Positions 24,727 through 33,485 of a stretch of DNA of 51,377 nt are shown here, in pieces. Source of the stretch: Ruminococcus sp. (GTDB lineage: Bacteria; Bacillota; Clostridia; Oscillospirales; Ruminococcaceae); contig JAGBGT010000110.1 of NCBI GenBank assembly GCA_017935865.1, forward strand, positions 1 through 51,377, in the 5' to 3' direction. The notes under the pieces were generated by a model that was not told the DNA's origin, did no database searches, and was given only the letters and a program-made list of their open reading frames with translations. Within the stretch, counting starts at the first letter, position 1; each line of letters begins with the position of its first letter. A program made the translations under genes and the position numbers.

Positions 24727-25293
24727 ATGAAAAAGCCTACAATGATAATCGGAAAAAAGCAGATAATCATGACTTGTCTTACACTTATGCTGGGAGCGGC
24801 GGTTTACATAAATTATGCGGCAGCCCCGAAAAAGGACGGCGTAAAGAAAGATCAGACTATCGAGACGGCGGAAACGGGAGATATGATAAACTACGGAGAG
24901 ACGGAGTTTGTCAATGCGGAGGCAGACGGCAGCGTTTCTGCGTCGGCGGATTATTTCGCACAGGCGCGCCTTGACAAGATGAACAACCGGGACGAGGCTG
25001 TGCAGACCTTGCAGTCCATCATCGGCGGAGGCGACATTACCGAGGATGAAATGGTCGTCAATGCCCTTGATGCGGTGGAGGTCTCAAAGCTCATCGAATC
25101 GGAGGGGACGATAGAGTCTCTTGTAAAAGCCCAGGGCTTCGATGACTGCGTCGCCTATCTTGACGGAGAAACTGCCAAAATAGTTATCAAGACGGAGGGC
25201 CTTGACAAGGCGCAGGCGGCAGCGGTCAAGGAGATAATCTTAGGGGAAACAAACGTCGCCGCAGAAAATATAAGAATTTTTGAGGTAAAGTAG
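24727..25293 (+). CDS. spoIIIAH: Stage III sporulation protein AH
   Basis: A 188-residue single-pass protein (helix IIMTCLTLMLGAAVYINYA) with a C-terminal ring-building (YscJ/FliG-like) domain, the partner of SpoIIQ in the feeding-tube channel. A GGAGC site precedes the ATG. It ends the operon; no terminator is visible, and the next promoter's -35 overlaps the stop codon. Confidence 0.93.
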   Translation: MKKPTMIIGKKQIIMTCLTLMLGAAVYINYAAAPKKDGVKKDQTIETAETGDMINYGETEFVNAEADGSVSASADYFAQARLDKMNNRDEAVQTLQSIIGGGDITEDEMVVNALDAVEVSKLIESEGTIESLVKAQGFDDCVAYLDGETAKIVIKTEGLDKAQAAAVKEIILGETNVAAENIRIFEVK

Positions 25294-25322
25294 TTGAAAT
25301 TCCTGAAAAAATTTGGTATAAT
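25294..25322 (+). promoter_or_regulatory. Promoter of the asp23-nusB operon
   Basis: TTGAAA and TATAAT are 17 bp apart. The start is near 25329, about 80 nt before the first ATG. Confidence 0.75.
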
Positions 25323-25339
25323 ATAATCATGTATATGTC

Positions 25340-25393
25340 AGAGCCTGTTCGGCGTCCCGGCGTTTGCTTTGTGGAAGCGGCTGAACAGGCTCT
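25340..25393 (+). promoter_or_regulatory. Leader hairpin before the Asp23-like gene
   Basis: A perfect 11-bp stem AGAGCCTGTTC/GAACAGGCTCT encloses a 32-base GC-rich loop with further pairing near its base. It lies between the transcription start and an AGGGAGGT ribosome-binding site that begins two bases after the 3' arm. There is no T run, so a leader function is likelier than termination. Confidence 0.65.
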
Positions 25394-25408
25394 CAGGGAG
25401 GTCAGAAA

Positions 25409-25777
25409 ATGAACGATGTGAAGGGAAAGACAGCGGCAGCTCTGAAGATCTCAGAGGACGTAATTATAACAGTCGCCAGGCTGGCGGCGCTTGATGTAAA
25501 AGGTGTGGCAGATCTGTGCGGTGAAGTCAGCAAGCTGACAAAGCTGAGAAATAACGGGCCTATTGCCGTCACTATGGTTGAGGATGTTGCGGCGATCGAA
25601 ATAAAAATCAAAATCAGAAGCGGATTCAAAGTGGTTCAGGTGGCTCAGCAGGTACAAACTGCCGTAAAGGACAGCGTTCAGTCCATGACAGGAGTAGCTG
25701 TGGCAAGAGTTAATGTCAGGGTCTGCGGCGTTGTTTTCGACAGTGGGAAAAAAGAGGATACAGGAGAGGAAAAATGA
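25409..25777 (+). CDS. Asp23/Gls24-family envelope stress protein
   Basis: A 122-residue protein of the Asp23/AmaP family. It has the typical ISEDVIITVARLAALDVKGVADL opening (only part is diagnostic), a central AIEIKIKIRSGFKV strand pair and VARVNVRVCGVVF near the end. Such proteins are membrane-associated and linked to cell-envelope homeostasis. The gene stands immediately before nusB, the usual Clostridia arrangement, with an ATGA overlap. Confidence 0.92.
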   Translation: MNDVKGKTAAALKISEDVIITVARLAALDVKGVADLCGEVSKLTKLRNNGPIAVTMVEDVAAIEIKIKIRSGFKVVQVAQQVQTAVKDSVQSMTGVAVARVNVRVCGVVFDSGKKEDTGEEK

Positions 25778-26199
25778 CAAGAAGTGAAATAAGAGACAGC
25801 GCATTCAAATTGCTTTTCGAGCAGTTGCTGCGCGGAGATGATATTGAGGAGCTATACGATATTGCCGAGGAAATCGAAGAGATAACCGTAAATGACGAGG
25901 TAAAGAAGCTGGTTGACGGCACTCTGGAGCACAGCGAGGAGATCGACGGCATTATCGAGGGCTACAGCACGTCGCGCAAGCTTTCGAGAATGCCTAAGAT
26001 AAATCATGCTATTCTCAGAATGGCGGTATATGAGTGCCTGTACGATGAGAAAACTCCGGCAAATGCGGCAATAAGCGAGGCGGTCAAACTCGCTACGACC
26101 TATACCTATAAAGAGGACGCTTCTTTTATAAACGGAGTTCTTGGAAGATTTTCCCGGGAACGTCTGAACAGCGCGAAAGAGGCTGAGGAAAATGCCTGA
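25774..26199 (+). CDS. nusB: Transcription antitermination factor NusB
   Basis: A 141-residue all-helical RNA-binding protein that joins NusE/S10 on boxA RNA in rRNA antitermination. Diagnostic parts are the N-terminal SEIRDSAFKLLFEQL, PKINHAILRMAVYE, and the C-terminal NAAISEAVKLATTY with FINGVLGRF. It is coupled to the upstream asp23-like gene by an ATGA overlap and overlaps the next gene by 8 bp. Confidence 0.96.
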   Translation: MTRSEIRDSAFKLLFEQLLRGDDIEELYDIAEEIEEITVNDEVKKLVDGTLEHSEEIDGIIEGYSTSRKLSRMPKINHAILRMAVYECLYDEKTPANAAISEAVKLATTYTYKEDASFINGVLGRFSRERLNSAKEAEENA

Positions 26200-27136
26200 G
26201 TTTCTGGGCATCGACACCAGCAACTACACCACCTCCACAGCGATCTATATAAGCGAGGAAAACCGGATAGTCCAGCAGAAAAGGCTTCTTCCGGTAAAGG
26301 AGGGAGCGCTTGGTCTGCGGCAGAGCGACGCCGTTTTTCATCATACCGTGCAGTTGCCGGAGATGATAGAGCTGCTGGCTCAGGAGAGGGCAGAGGGGAA
26401 ATTTGCCGCAGTTTCGGCTTCCGCGCGTCCCAGAAATATTGCAGGCTCATATATGCCCTGTTTTCTTTGCGGAGAGAGCCTTGCGCGTTCCTATGCCGCC
26501 CTAGAGCAGATTCCGCTGTACACCACATCCCATCAGGTGGGGCATATCCTGGCGGCTCTCTACTCGGCGGACTGCCTGGAGCTTGTAAACGAGCCGTTTA
26601 TAGCGTTTCACGTCAGCGGCGGAACGACAGACTGCCTGCTATGTGAGTCAGACGGCGAAGAGGTGCTGAAAATATCGGAGATCGCCACGTCTCTCGATCT
26701 GAACGCCGGACAGGCTGTGGACAGGGCAGGGCTGATGCTGGGACTGAAATTCCCCTGCGGAGCCGAGCTGGAAAAGCTGGCGGTCAGGGCGGACAGGCAT
26801 TTCAAGGTGAAGCCGGCGCTCAAAAACGGAAACTGCTGCCTTTCCGGGGTGGAGAATAAGTGTGCGAAAATGCTGGAAAGTGGTGAAAAGCCGGAAAATA
26901 TCGCCGCATATTGCCTGGATCTTATAGGGGAAACTATCCTTAAAATGACGGAGTACGCGGTAGAGAAGTATGGCAGGCTGCCGCTGGTTTTTGCCGGAGG
27001 CGTGATGTCGGACAGGCTTATCCGGGATATGATAACTGCAAAATTCGGACGGGCGCATTTCGCAGAACCTCGCTATTCCTGTGACAATGCAGCCGGAATA
27101 GCTATATACGGCTATCTGAAGCATAGACAGAGGTGA
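26192..27136 (+). CDS. TsaD/Kae1-like (peptidase M22) paralogue
   Basis: A 314-residue ASKHA-fold protein. The N-terminal phosphate loop GIDTSNYTTSTAIY and the metal-site HxxxH (HQVGH, in TTSHQVGHILAAL) resemble TsaD, which makes t6A in tRNA. HVSGGTTD and FAGGVMSD complete the ATPase fold. However, the usual TsaD signature region is altered (SASARPRNIAGSYMP), and it sits in a nusB-xseA operon rather than beside tsaB/tsaE. Conserved in Clostridia at this locus, it is more likely a paralogue of unknown function than the t6A enzyme. Confidence 0.75.
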   Translation: MPEFLGIDTSNYTTSTAIYISEENRIVQQKRLLPVKEGALGLRQSDAVFHHTVQLPEMIELLAQERAEGKFAAVSASARPRNIAGSYMPCFLCGESLARSYAALEQIPLYTTSHQVGHILAALYSADCLELVNEPFIAFHVSGGTTDCLLCESDGEEVLKISEIATSLDLNAGQAVDRAGLMLGLKFPCGAELEKLAVRADRHFKVKPALKNGNCCLSGVENKCAKMLESGEKPENIAAYCLDLIGETILKMTEYAVEKYGRLPLVFAGGVMSDRLIRDMITAKFGRAHFAEPRYSCDNAAGIAIYGYLKHRQR

Positions 27137-27141
27137 AAATA

Positions 27142-28335
27142 ATGCCGGTGATAACAGTTTCACAGGTTAACAGATATATTAGCTCGAAGCTGAAAGGCGA
27201 CAGGCTTTTGCAGGGTATCATGGTAAAGGGCGAGATCTCGAATTTTGTCTGTCACTATAAAAGCGGACACTGCTATTTTACCCTGAAAGACAAGGAAAGC
27301 GGTCTGAAAGCCGTTATGTTCGCATCTGCCGCCTCAAGGCTGAAATTCCAGCCAGAGGACGGCATGGAGGTAATAGCAGCCGGAAGCATTTCCGTCTTTG
27401 AGCGCGACGGAGCGTATCAACTGTATGTTAACGACATTATCCCGGAGGGCGCAGGAAAGGAAAGCGTCGCGCTGGAGCAGCTTAAAAAGAAGCTTGCAAA
27501 AGAGGGCATTTTTGCGGAGGAGCACAAGCGGCGCATCCCTGAAATGCCGCGGAAAATAGGTGTAGTGACCTCTCTCAGCGGTGCGGCTGTAAGAGATGTT
27601 ATAAATGTTCTTACCAGGCGTTATCCTCTCTGCGAGGTGTATGCGGTGGACGCCCTGGTTCAGGGTGAAAACGCTCCGCAGTCCGTTTGCAGAGGCATCC
27701 TGAAAGCGGAAAATGCCGGCTGCGACATTGTGATCGTGGGACGGGGCGGCGGCTCTTCCGAGGATCTGAGTGCGTTTAATACGGAGGCGGTCGCCAGGGC
27801 TGTTTATGGCTGTAAAGTGCCGGTCATATCCGCCGTGGGACATGAGGTGGACTACACCGTTGCCGATCTTGCCGCAGATATGAGAGCGCCTACGCCGTCG
27901 GCTGCGGCTGAGCTTGCGGCTCCGGATATAAGCGTTATATCGGCAAAAACCGATGATATGAGGAGACGCTGCGAAAAGGGATTTTCCGCGATTCTCGAGA
28001 GAAAGGCGGCATTGCTTTCGTCAGTGGCGTCAAGACTGGCGGCGCAGTCACCGGAAAACCAGCTCAACGTCATGTCCGAGAAGCTGGAAGGCATCGGAAA
28101 GCGGCTGGATTCTGCGGTAAACGGCTGCCTGGAGCGGAACGAGGCGCGGCTTGCCGGGGCGGCTGTGAAGCTGGACGGGCTTAGTCCGCTGAAAATTCTT
28201 GGAAGAGGATATTCTTTGGTATATAAAAATAACAGTCTTGTGCGGACTGCCGGCGATATTTCACAGGGTGACACGGTCAGGCTGAAATTCGGCAAGGGTG
28301 AAGCGGAGGCGAAAATAATTGGAAAGTCAGAATGA
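27142..28335 (+). CDS. xseA: Exodeoxyribonuclease VII large subunit
   Basis: A 397-residue catalytic subunit degrading single-stranded DNA from both ends. It has an N-terminal OB fold (VKGEISNFVCHYKSGHCYF), the catalytic domain (GVVTSLSGAAVRDVINV, VGRGGGSSEDLSAFN, SAVGHEVDYTVAD, RAPTPSAAAE) and a coiled-coil C-terminal part. The ATG at 27142 is preferred; a GTG three codons earlier overlaps the upstream stop and is too close to the AGAGG site. The end overlaps xseB. Confidence 0.95.
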   Translation: MPVITVSQVNRYISSKLKGDRLLQGIMVKGEISNFVCHYKSGHCYFTLKDKESGLKAVMFASAASRLKFQPEDGMEVIAAGSISVFERDGAYQLYVNDIIPEGAGKESVALEQLKKKLAKEGIFAEEHKRRIPEMPRKIGVVTSLSGAAVRDVINVLTRRYPLCEVYAVDALVQGENAPQSVCRGILKAENAGCDIVIVGRGGGSSEDLSAFNTEAVARAVYGCKVPVISAVGHEVDYTVADLAADMRAPTPSAAAELAAPDISVISAKTDDMRRRCEKGFSAILERKAALLSSVASRLAAQSPENQLNVMSEKLEGIGKRLDSAVNGCLERNEARLAGAAVKLDGLSPLKILGRGYSLVYKNNSLVRTAGDISQGDTVRLKFGKGEAEAKIIGKSE

Positions 28336-28519
28336 AAAAATAAGCTTTGAGGAAAATATGAAGCGGTTGGGAGCAATTGCTGCGGAGCTTGAAAAAGGCG
28401 ATATACCGCTGGAAAAGGCGGTTGAGCTTTACGGCGAGGGCGTTAAGCTTTCGGCGGTTTGCAGAGATCAGCTCGACCGGGCGAAGATAAAAATAACGGA
28501 GGAAAAATGCAATGATTAA
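28319..28519 (+). CDS. xseB: Exodeoxyribonuclease VII small subunit (TTG start)
   Basis: A 66-residue helical subunit with the family core ISFEENMKRLGAIAAELE and LEKAVELYGEGVKL. The start appears to be TTG: GGAGG lies nine bases upstream, and the first in-frame ATG would cut into the conserved core. It lies within the end of xseA by 17 bp and overlaps ispA by 8 bp, keeping the stoichiometry coupled. Confidence 0.9.
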   Translation: MESQNEKISFEENMKRLGAIAAELEKGDIPLEKAVELYGEGVKLSAVCRDQLDRAKIKITEEKCND

Positions 28520-29402
28520 TTTCAACGAAACCCTGCAGCGCTACATTGATTTTACGGAAAAGGGTCTTAAAGAGTACAACAACTACAGCCACGAAAACAG
28601 ACCGCAGATGAGACTTATAGATGCAATGAACTACTCCCTGACAGTGGGCGGAAAGAGGATCAGACCTGTCCTTGTTCATGCTTTCTGCGAGGCGCTGGGA
28701 GGCGAAATGGAGATCTCCTCCGCTCCTGCCTGCGCTATCGAGATGATACACACATTTTCGCTTATCCACGACGATCTGCCGGCTATGGACGACGACGATT
28801 TCCGCAGAGGAAAGCCCTCGTGTCACAAACGTTTTGACGAGGCAACGGCTATCCTTGCCGGAGATGCCCTTGCAGTCCTCCCGTTCGAGATAATTGCCGA
28901 TGCGGAAACGCTTACGGCGGAGCAGAAGATGCTGATAATTTCGGTTCTGGCTAATTCCGTCGGCAGAGATGGCATGATCGGCGGACAGATGATTGACATG
29001 GAAAATGAGAACCGGACGGATGTGACCGAGGAAGATCTGCGGAATATGTACCGCTGCAAAACGGGTCAGCTTATCGCGGTTTCCTGCGTAATGGGCGCTA
29101 TCTGCGCAGATGCGGAAAACGAGACTATCCGGGCTGCCGCGGAGTACGGAATGAGGCTTGGCTTTGCATTCCAGGTCATTGACGATATTCTGGATGTTAC
29201 CAGCACCACAGAGGAGCTGGGCAAGCCGGTAGGCAGCGACGAGGCTCAGCACAAGACTACATTTGTGACGCTCTTCGGTGTTGAAAAGGCGCAGGAGGTT
29301 GCGGATAAGGCAACTTCGGAGGCTCTTGAGTGGCTCGACGCAATTCCCAACAACGAATTTCTCAAGGAGCTTACCGGTATTCTGCTGAATCGTAAAAAAT
29401 AA
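28512..29402 (+). CDS. ispA: Polyprenyl synthetase (farnesyl/geranyl diphosphate synthase)
   Basis: A 296-residue all-helical prenyltransferase condensing isopentenyl diphosphate with allylic diphosphates. The first aspartate-rich motif DDLPAMDDDDFRRG and the second in FQVIDDILDVTS are both intact, as is GGKRIRPVL. With dxs directly downstream it supplies precursors for undecaprenyl phosphate and quinones. Length and residues before the first DDxxD fit a short-chain (C15) product, though chain length is not certain. Confidence 0.93.
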   Translation: MINFNETLQRYIDFTEKGLKEYNNYSHENRPQMRLIDAMNYSLTVGGKRIRPVLVHAFCEALGGEMEISSAPACAIEMIHTFSLIHDDLPAMDDDDFRRGKPSCHKRFDEATAILAGDALAVLPFEIIADAETLTAEQKMLIISVLANSVGRDGMIGGQMIDMENENRTDVTEEDLRNMYRCKTGQLIAVSCVMGAICADAENETIRAAAEYGMRLGFAFQVIDDILDVTSTTEELGKPVGSDEAQHKTTFVTLFGVEKAQEVADKATSEALEWLDAIPNNEFLKELTGILLNRKK

Positions 29403-29437
29403 AAGGAGCTGCGGAGAGCGTCTCCGCTTAGTATAAA

Positions 29438-31330
29438 ATGAATGAGTTAATAAACGACGGAGAAAGAGTCAGTCTGTCGGAGCTGGAGCTGCCCGGCGAC
29501 CTCAGACGGCTGAGCGAGAAGCAGTGCGTTTTTTTGTGCTCCGAGATACGGAACACGCTGATAAGCTCGGTATCTAAGACAGGCGGACATCTTTCATCGA
29601 ATCTGGGCGTTGTTGAGCTGACGCTGTCCATTCACCGGAATTTCAATTCTCCGGATGATAAGATCGTGTGGGACGTGGGGCATCAGAGCTACGTCCACAA
29701 GATACTTACCGGACGGGCGGACAGGATCGGCAGTCTACGCCAGGAGGGCGGTATTTCGGGATTTCCAAAGCCGGACGAATCAGAGCACGACACTTTTATA
29801 GCAGGTCACAGCAGCACATCCATTTCCGCCGCCTGCGGAATTTCCGAGGCAATGAAGCTTCAGGGCAGGGAAAATTATACAGTGGCTGTTATCGGAGACG
29901 GTGCGATGACCGGCGGAATGGCATACGAGGCGATGAACAACTGCGGATGTTCATCGGAGAGCAATATGATCGTTATTCTTAACGATAACAATATGTCGAT
30001 CTCCAAGAGCGTGGGTTCGCTGAAAAAGTATCTTACCTCCCTGAGAAATTCCGAGGATTATCTCAAAATGAAGCGCAGTGTGGAGAAGAACCTTTCCAAC
30101 ATCCCGCTGGTGGGAAATAAAGTGGCAAAGGGCGTAAAGCACGCTAAGGACGCTATAAAATCCACTATCCTGGAGCGGAATCTTTTCGAGGACATGGGCT
30201 TCATCTACCTCGGACCGATAAACGGTCACAGCATAAAAGACCTTGACCAGGCTATGCGAATGGCAAAAAGCTACCATGAGCCGGTTTTTATCCATGTCAA
30301 GACGGTAAAGGGAAAAGGGTATCTTCCGGCGGAGAAAAACCCCGGAGAGTACCATGGCATCTCCAGATTTGACGTAAATACGGGAAATCCGGACGTCTCC
30401 CCCGGGGACAGCTACTCCACTGTGTTCGGCAAGGAGCTGCTGGTCATGGGCGAAAAAGACAGCCGCATCTGCGCCATAACCGCAGCCATGAAGTATGGGA
30501 CAGGTCTGCAATATTTCGGCAAGCGTTTTCCCGACAGATTTTACGATGTAGGCATCGCCGAGCAGCACGCCGTAACATTTGCCGCAGGACTGGCGGCTAT
30601 GGGACAGATACCGGTTTTTGCGGTCTATTCGACATTTCTCCAGCGCGCCTACGACCAGCTTGTCCATGACATAGCTATCGGCGGACATCATGTGGTTCTG
30701 GGTATTGACAGAGCCGGCATCGTCGGCGAGGACGGCGAGACGCACCAGGGACTTTTCGACGTTGCCATGCTTACCTCAATTCCCGGTGCGGTCATATTTT
30801 CCCCGGCGACCTATGAGGAGCTGCGGCTCTGCCTGACTAAGGCGGTCTACACCGAAAAGGGGCTTGTTGCCGTGCGCTATCCCAGAGGAGCGGAGAATGT
30901 GGACTTCAACCGGAGCATAATAAACACCGACTGTACATTTATGCGGAAAGGCTCAGACACGGTCATAATCAGCTACGGCAGGCTGTTCAACGAGGCGTAC
31001 AAGGCGGAGCTTCTGCTGGAGGAGAGCGGTATGTCCTGCGATCTGCTGAAACTGACGAAAATATTTCCCATTCAGGAAAAGCTGACCCAGGAGATAATGA
31101 GCTACAAACATATCTTTTTCTTTGAGGAAGCTATGGCAAACGGCGGTATATCGGAGAAGATCGGATGTATGCTTATGGAGAACGGTTATCGCGGCGAATA
31201 CGGCAGAGTGGGCATAGACGGCTTTGTAAAGCAGGCGTCTGTAGGCTCGGCTCTCGGGAATGTTGGTCTGGACAGCCGTAAAATAGCGGAATTTATCTTG
31301 AAGAGGAGCGGCGAAAATGGCACGTCTTGA
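29438..31330 (+). CDS. dxs: 1-deoxy-D-xylulose-5-phosphate synthase
   Basis: A 630-residue thiamine-diphosphate enzyme, the first step of the MEP isoprenoid pathway (pyruvate plus glyceraldehyde 3-phosphate). It shows the ThDP block GDGAMTGGMAYEAMNN with the metal-binding Asn in LNDNNMSIS, catalytic HSSTS, FYDVGIAEQHAVTFAAG with its Glu, and the C-terminal transketolase domain. Frame and length are normal. The 13-bp overlap of its end with the tlyA start indicates coupling. Confidence 0.96.
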   Translation: MNELINDGERVSLSELELPGDLRRLSEKQCVFLCSEIRNTLISSVSKTGGHLSSNLGVVELTLSIHRNFNSPDDKIVWDVGHQSYVHKILTGRADRIGSLRQEGGISGFPKPDESEHDTFIAGHSSTSISAACGISEAMKLQGRENYTVAVIGDGAMTGGMAYEAMNNCGCSSESNMIVILNDNNMSISKSVGSLKKYLTSLRNSEDYLKMKRSVEKNLSNIPLVGNKVAKGVKHAKDAIKSTILERNLFEDMGFIYLGPINGHSIKDLDQAMRMAKSYHEPVFIHVKTVKGKGYLPAEKNPGEYHGISRFDVNTGNPDVSPGDSYSTVFGKELLVMGEKDSRICAITAAMKYGTGLQYFGKRFPDRFYDVGIAEQHAVTFAAGLAAMGQIPVFAVYSTFLQRAYDQLVHDIAIGGHHVVLGIDRAGIVGEDGETHQGLFDVAMLTSIPGAVIFSPATYEELRLCLTKAVYTEKGLVAVRYPRGAENVDFNRSIINTDCTFMRKGSDTVIISYGRLFNEAYKAELLLEESGMSCDLLKLTKIFPIQEKLTQEIMSYKHIFFFEEAMANGGISEKIGCMLMENGYRGEYGRVGIDGFVKQASVGSALGNVGLDSRKIAEFILKRSGENGTS

Positions 31331-32120
31331 CGGTGAGCTGGTGTCACGCGGAATAGCCCGAAGCCGTGAGCGTGCAAAGGAAATGATAAAGAACGGCTGC
31401 GTTACCGTCAACGGAAAAACCGCCAAAAAGCCTGCCCAGGAGGTCTCGGCGGAGGATACGGTTGAGTCAGCCGAAAAAGAGACATATGTCGGCAGAGGTC
31501 TGCTGAAGCTGGAAAAGGCGGCGGAGGCATTCGGGCTGGACTTCACCGGAAAGATCTGCCTGGACATCGGCGCGTCTACCGGCGGATTTACGGAATATTT
31601 GCTGCTTAACGGCGCTGAGAAAGTATTTGCCGTTGACGTGGGACACGGTCAGTTGGCTGGATCTCTCCGGCAGGACAGCCGTGTGGTGAACATGGAAAAT
31701 ACGGACATCCGCAGCGTGCTGCCGGAGGACATAGGAGGTCAGGCGGAGTTTGTCTGCGGAGACGTTTCCTTTATCTCCCTGAAGAAGATCCTGCCGAAGG
31801 TTTATGAGCTGCTCCGGGAGGACGGTTCTGCCGCCATGCTGATAAAGCCCCAGTTTGAAGCCGGAAAAAGCAGCATCGGCAAAAAAGGCGTTGTCAAGGA
31901 CAGAAAAGTCCATGTAAAAGTGCTGGAGGAAATTCACAGTTTTGCGGAGCTGATAGGTTTTTCCGCGGCGGATTATACTTATTCCCCGATAAAGGGCGGA
32001 AGCGGCAACATCGAATATCTCGTGCTGCTGAAAAAAAACGGGGACAAGGGAAAATTTTTCGATTTCAGGAGGCTTGTTGACGAAGCCTTTGGAGAGATGC
32101 GGCAGGAGGAAAAGAGCTAA
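31317..32120 (+). CDS. tlyA: TlyA-family rRNA 2'-O-methyltransferase
   Basis: A 267-residue protein with an N-terminal S4 RNA-binding domain (SRERAKEMIKNGCVTVNGK) and an FtsJ-like SAM domain (ICLDIGASTGGFTEYLL, then AVDVGHGQL and VCGDVSFISL). The family methylates cytidines 1409 and/or 1920 of 16S/23S rRNA and sometimes has haemolysin annotations. Start codon and position between dxs and nadK are as in other Firmicutes. Confidence 0.93.
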   Translation: MARLDGELVSRGIARSRERAKEMIKNGCVTVNGKTAKKPAQEVSAEDTVESAEKETYVGRGLLKLEKAAEAFGLDFTGKICLDIGASTGGFTEYLLLNGAEKVFAVDVGHGQLAGSLRQDSRVVNMENTDIRSVLPEDIGGQAEFVCGDVSFISLKKILPKVYELLREDGSAAMLIKPQFEAGKSSIGKKGVVKDRKVHVKVLEEIHSFAELIGFSAADYTYSPIKGGSGNIEYLVLLKKNGDKGKFFDFRRLVDEAFGEMRQEEKS

Positions 32121-32121
32121 G

Positions 32122-32967
32122 ATGAAAGCGGCACTTTACCCGAATTTTCAGAAAAAAAACGCCCTGGGATGTGCCAGAGAGGTCTGCGGCATCATCCACA
32201 GCGCAGGGCTGGAGGTCATGGTGAGCAGCGAATACCGCCGTGAGTTCGGAGACAAGGAATACGTGATCTTCGGGAGCATGGAGGAGGCGGTGGAGACCTG
32301 CGATGTTTTCATTGCCATCGGCGGCGACGGAACCATCCTGCGCTGCGCAAAGCAGCTCGTCGGCACGGAGACGAAGCTTATCGGAGTCAATACCGGAACT
32401 CTCGGCTTTATGGCAGGTCTGGAGGCGGATCAGCTTGACAGTCTCCGCAGGCTTGCTGACGGCGATTACGATATCTCCAAGCGCATGACCGTAGACGTAA
32501 AGACTCGGGACGGAATGATCTTCACGGCTCTTAATGAGATCTCCGTAAGGTCGGGCAGCTTCCGGATATGCGATTTCGACGTGTACGCCGACGGCTATCT
32601 TGTGGGAAAATACCGCGCCGACGGAATACTTTTCAGCACGCCGTCAGGTTCGACCGCCTACGCTCTTTCTGCCGGCGGGCCTGTCATCGAGCCTGATCTG
32701 GAATGTATAGAAATGAACCTTATCTGCCCTCACTCTCTTTTTGCAAGAGCGACCCTTTTCTCCCCGAACCGCCGGCTGAAGCTGGTGAACAGGACTTCCG
32801 GGGAGGAGTCGCTGGTGGTAAGCGTTGACGGTGAGGTGGAGCTAAGTATCGGCGAGGGCGAGGCTATCGAGATATTCAGGGGAAGAAACGATCTGAATTT
32901 CATTGACCTCATTGACAATTCCTTTCACGAATCACTATGCAGAAAGATGTGCAAACCCATTAAATAA
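32122..32967 (+). CDS. nadK: NAD kinase
   Basis: A 281-residue kinase making NADP from NAD. It contains the GGDGTIL motif (in FIAIGGDGTILRCAKQL), NTGTLGFMAG and the substrate loop STPSGSTAYALSAGGP. The ATG at 32122 directly follows the tlyA stop and starts at the expected N-terminal strand (MKAALYPNF); a longer upstream frame is an overlap artefact. The palindrome upstream of argR begins two bases after its stop codon. Confidence 0.95.
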   Translation: MKAALYPNFQKKNALGCAREVCGIIHSAGLEVMVSSEYRREFGDKEYVIFGSMEEAVETCDVFIAIGGDGTILRCAKQLVGTETKLIGVNTGTLGFMAGLEADQLDSLRRLADGDYDISKRMTVDVKTRDGMIFTALNEISVRSGSFRICDFDVYADGYLVGKYRADGILFSTPSGSTAYALSAGGPVIEPDLECIEMNLICPHSLFARATLFSPNRRLKLVNRTSGEESLVVSVDGEVELSIGEGEAIEIFRGRNDLNFIDLIDNSFHESLCRKMCKPIK

Positions 32968-32968
32968 G

Positions 32969-33014
32969 GGCAGCACCGTGCAAAGCCGTCAGGTGCGCTT
33001 TGTGCGGTGCTGCC
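32969..33014 (+). repeat. Leader hairpin of the CAGCACCG family, copy B
   Basis: Two 17-nt arms, GGCAGCACCGTGCAAAG and CTTTGTGCGGTGCTGCC, pair at 15 of 17 positions around a 12-nt loop. It lies between the nadK stop and the argR ribosome-binding site (GGAGAG, six bases on). It matches the 5' arm of copy A at 6884-6930 closely (CAGCACCG-GCAAAG pattern). Confidence 0.75.
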
Positions 33015-33029
33015 TGAGCGGAGAGTAAG

Positions 33030-33485
33030 ATGAAGAAACGCAGACATGAGATCATAATGGATATAATCAGTGAGACAGATGTTACGACTCAGGAGCAGTT
33101 GATACAGCTTCTGGAGGAGAGAGGGGAAAAGGCGACCCAGGCGACTCTTTCCAGGGATATACAGCAGCTTTCACTGGTGAAGCAGAGGCTGGAGGACGGC
33201 AGCTTCCGGTACACCATGCCTCCTGCGGCTGCGGCAGAGAAAAGCGTCTTTGAGGAATCGGTGACAGGTATAGACTATGCGCTGAATACCATAGTCCTGA
33301 AATGTCTCCCGGGAATGGCGCAGGGCACCTGCGCGGCTATCGACTCGGTAAGGCATGAGGGAATAGTGGGGACTATCGCCGGAGATGACACCATCTTTAT
33401 TTTAACGCGCAGCGAGGCCGATGCAAAGCGGCTGGTCAAAAAATTCAAAACGGATATTTTTCAGGGAAAGCAGGGCAGCCGATAA
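33030..33485 (+). CDS. argR: Arginine repressor ArgR/AhrC
   Basis: A 151-residue transcription factor with an N-terminal winged helix (RRHEIIMDIISETDVTTQEQ, ATQATLSRDIQQL) and a C-terminal hexamerisation/arginine-binding domain (CLPGMAQGTCAAID, GTIAGDDTIFI). It controls arginine biosynthesis and catabolism, with arginine as corepressor. The stop TAA overlaps the recN ATG by one base. Location between nadK and recN is the standard Firmicutes order. Confidence 0.96.
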   Translation: MKKRRHEIIMDIISETDVTTQEQLIQLLEERGEKATQATLSRDIQQLSLVKQRLEDGSFRYTMPPAAAAEKSVFEESVTGIDYALNTIVLKCLPGMAQGTCAAIDSVRHEGIVGTIAGDDTIFILTRSEADAKRLVKKFKTDIFQGKQGSR

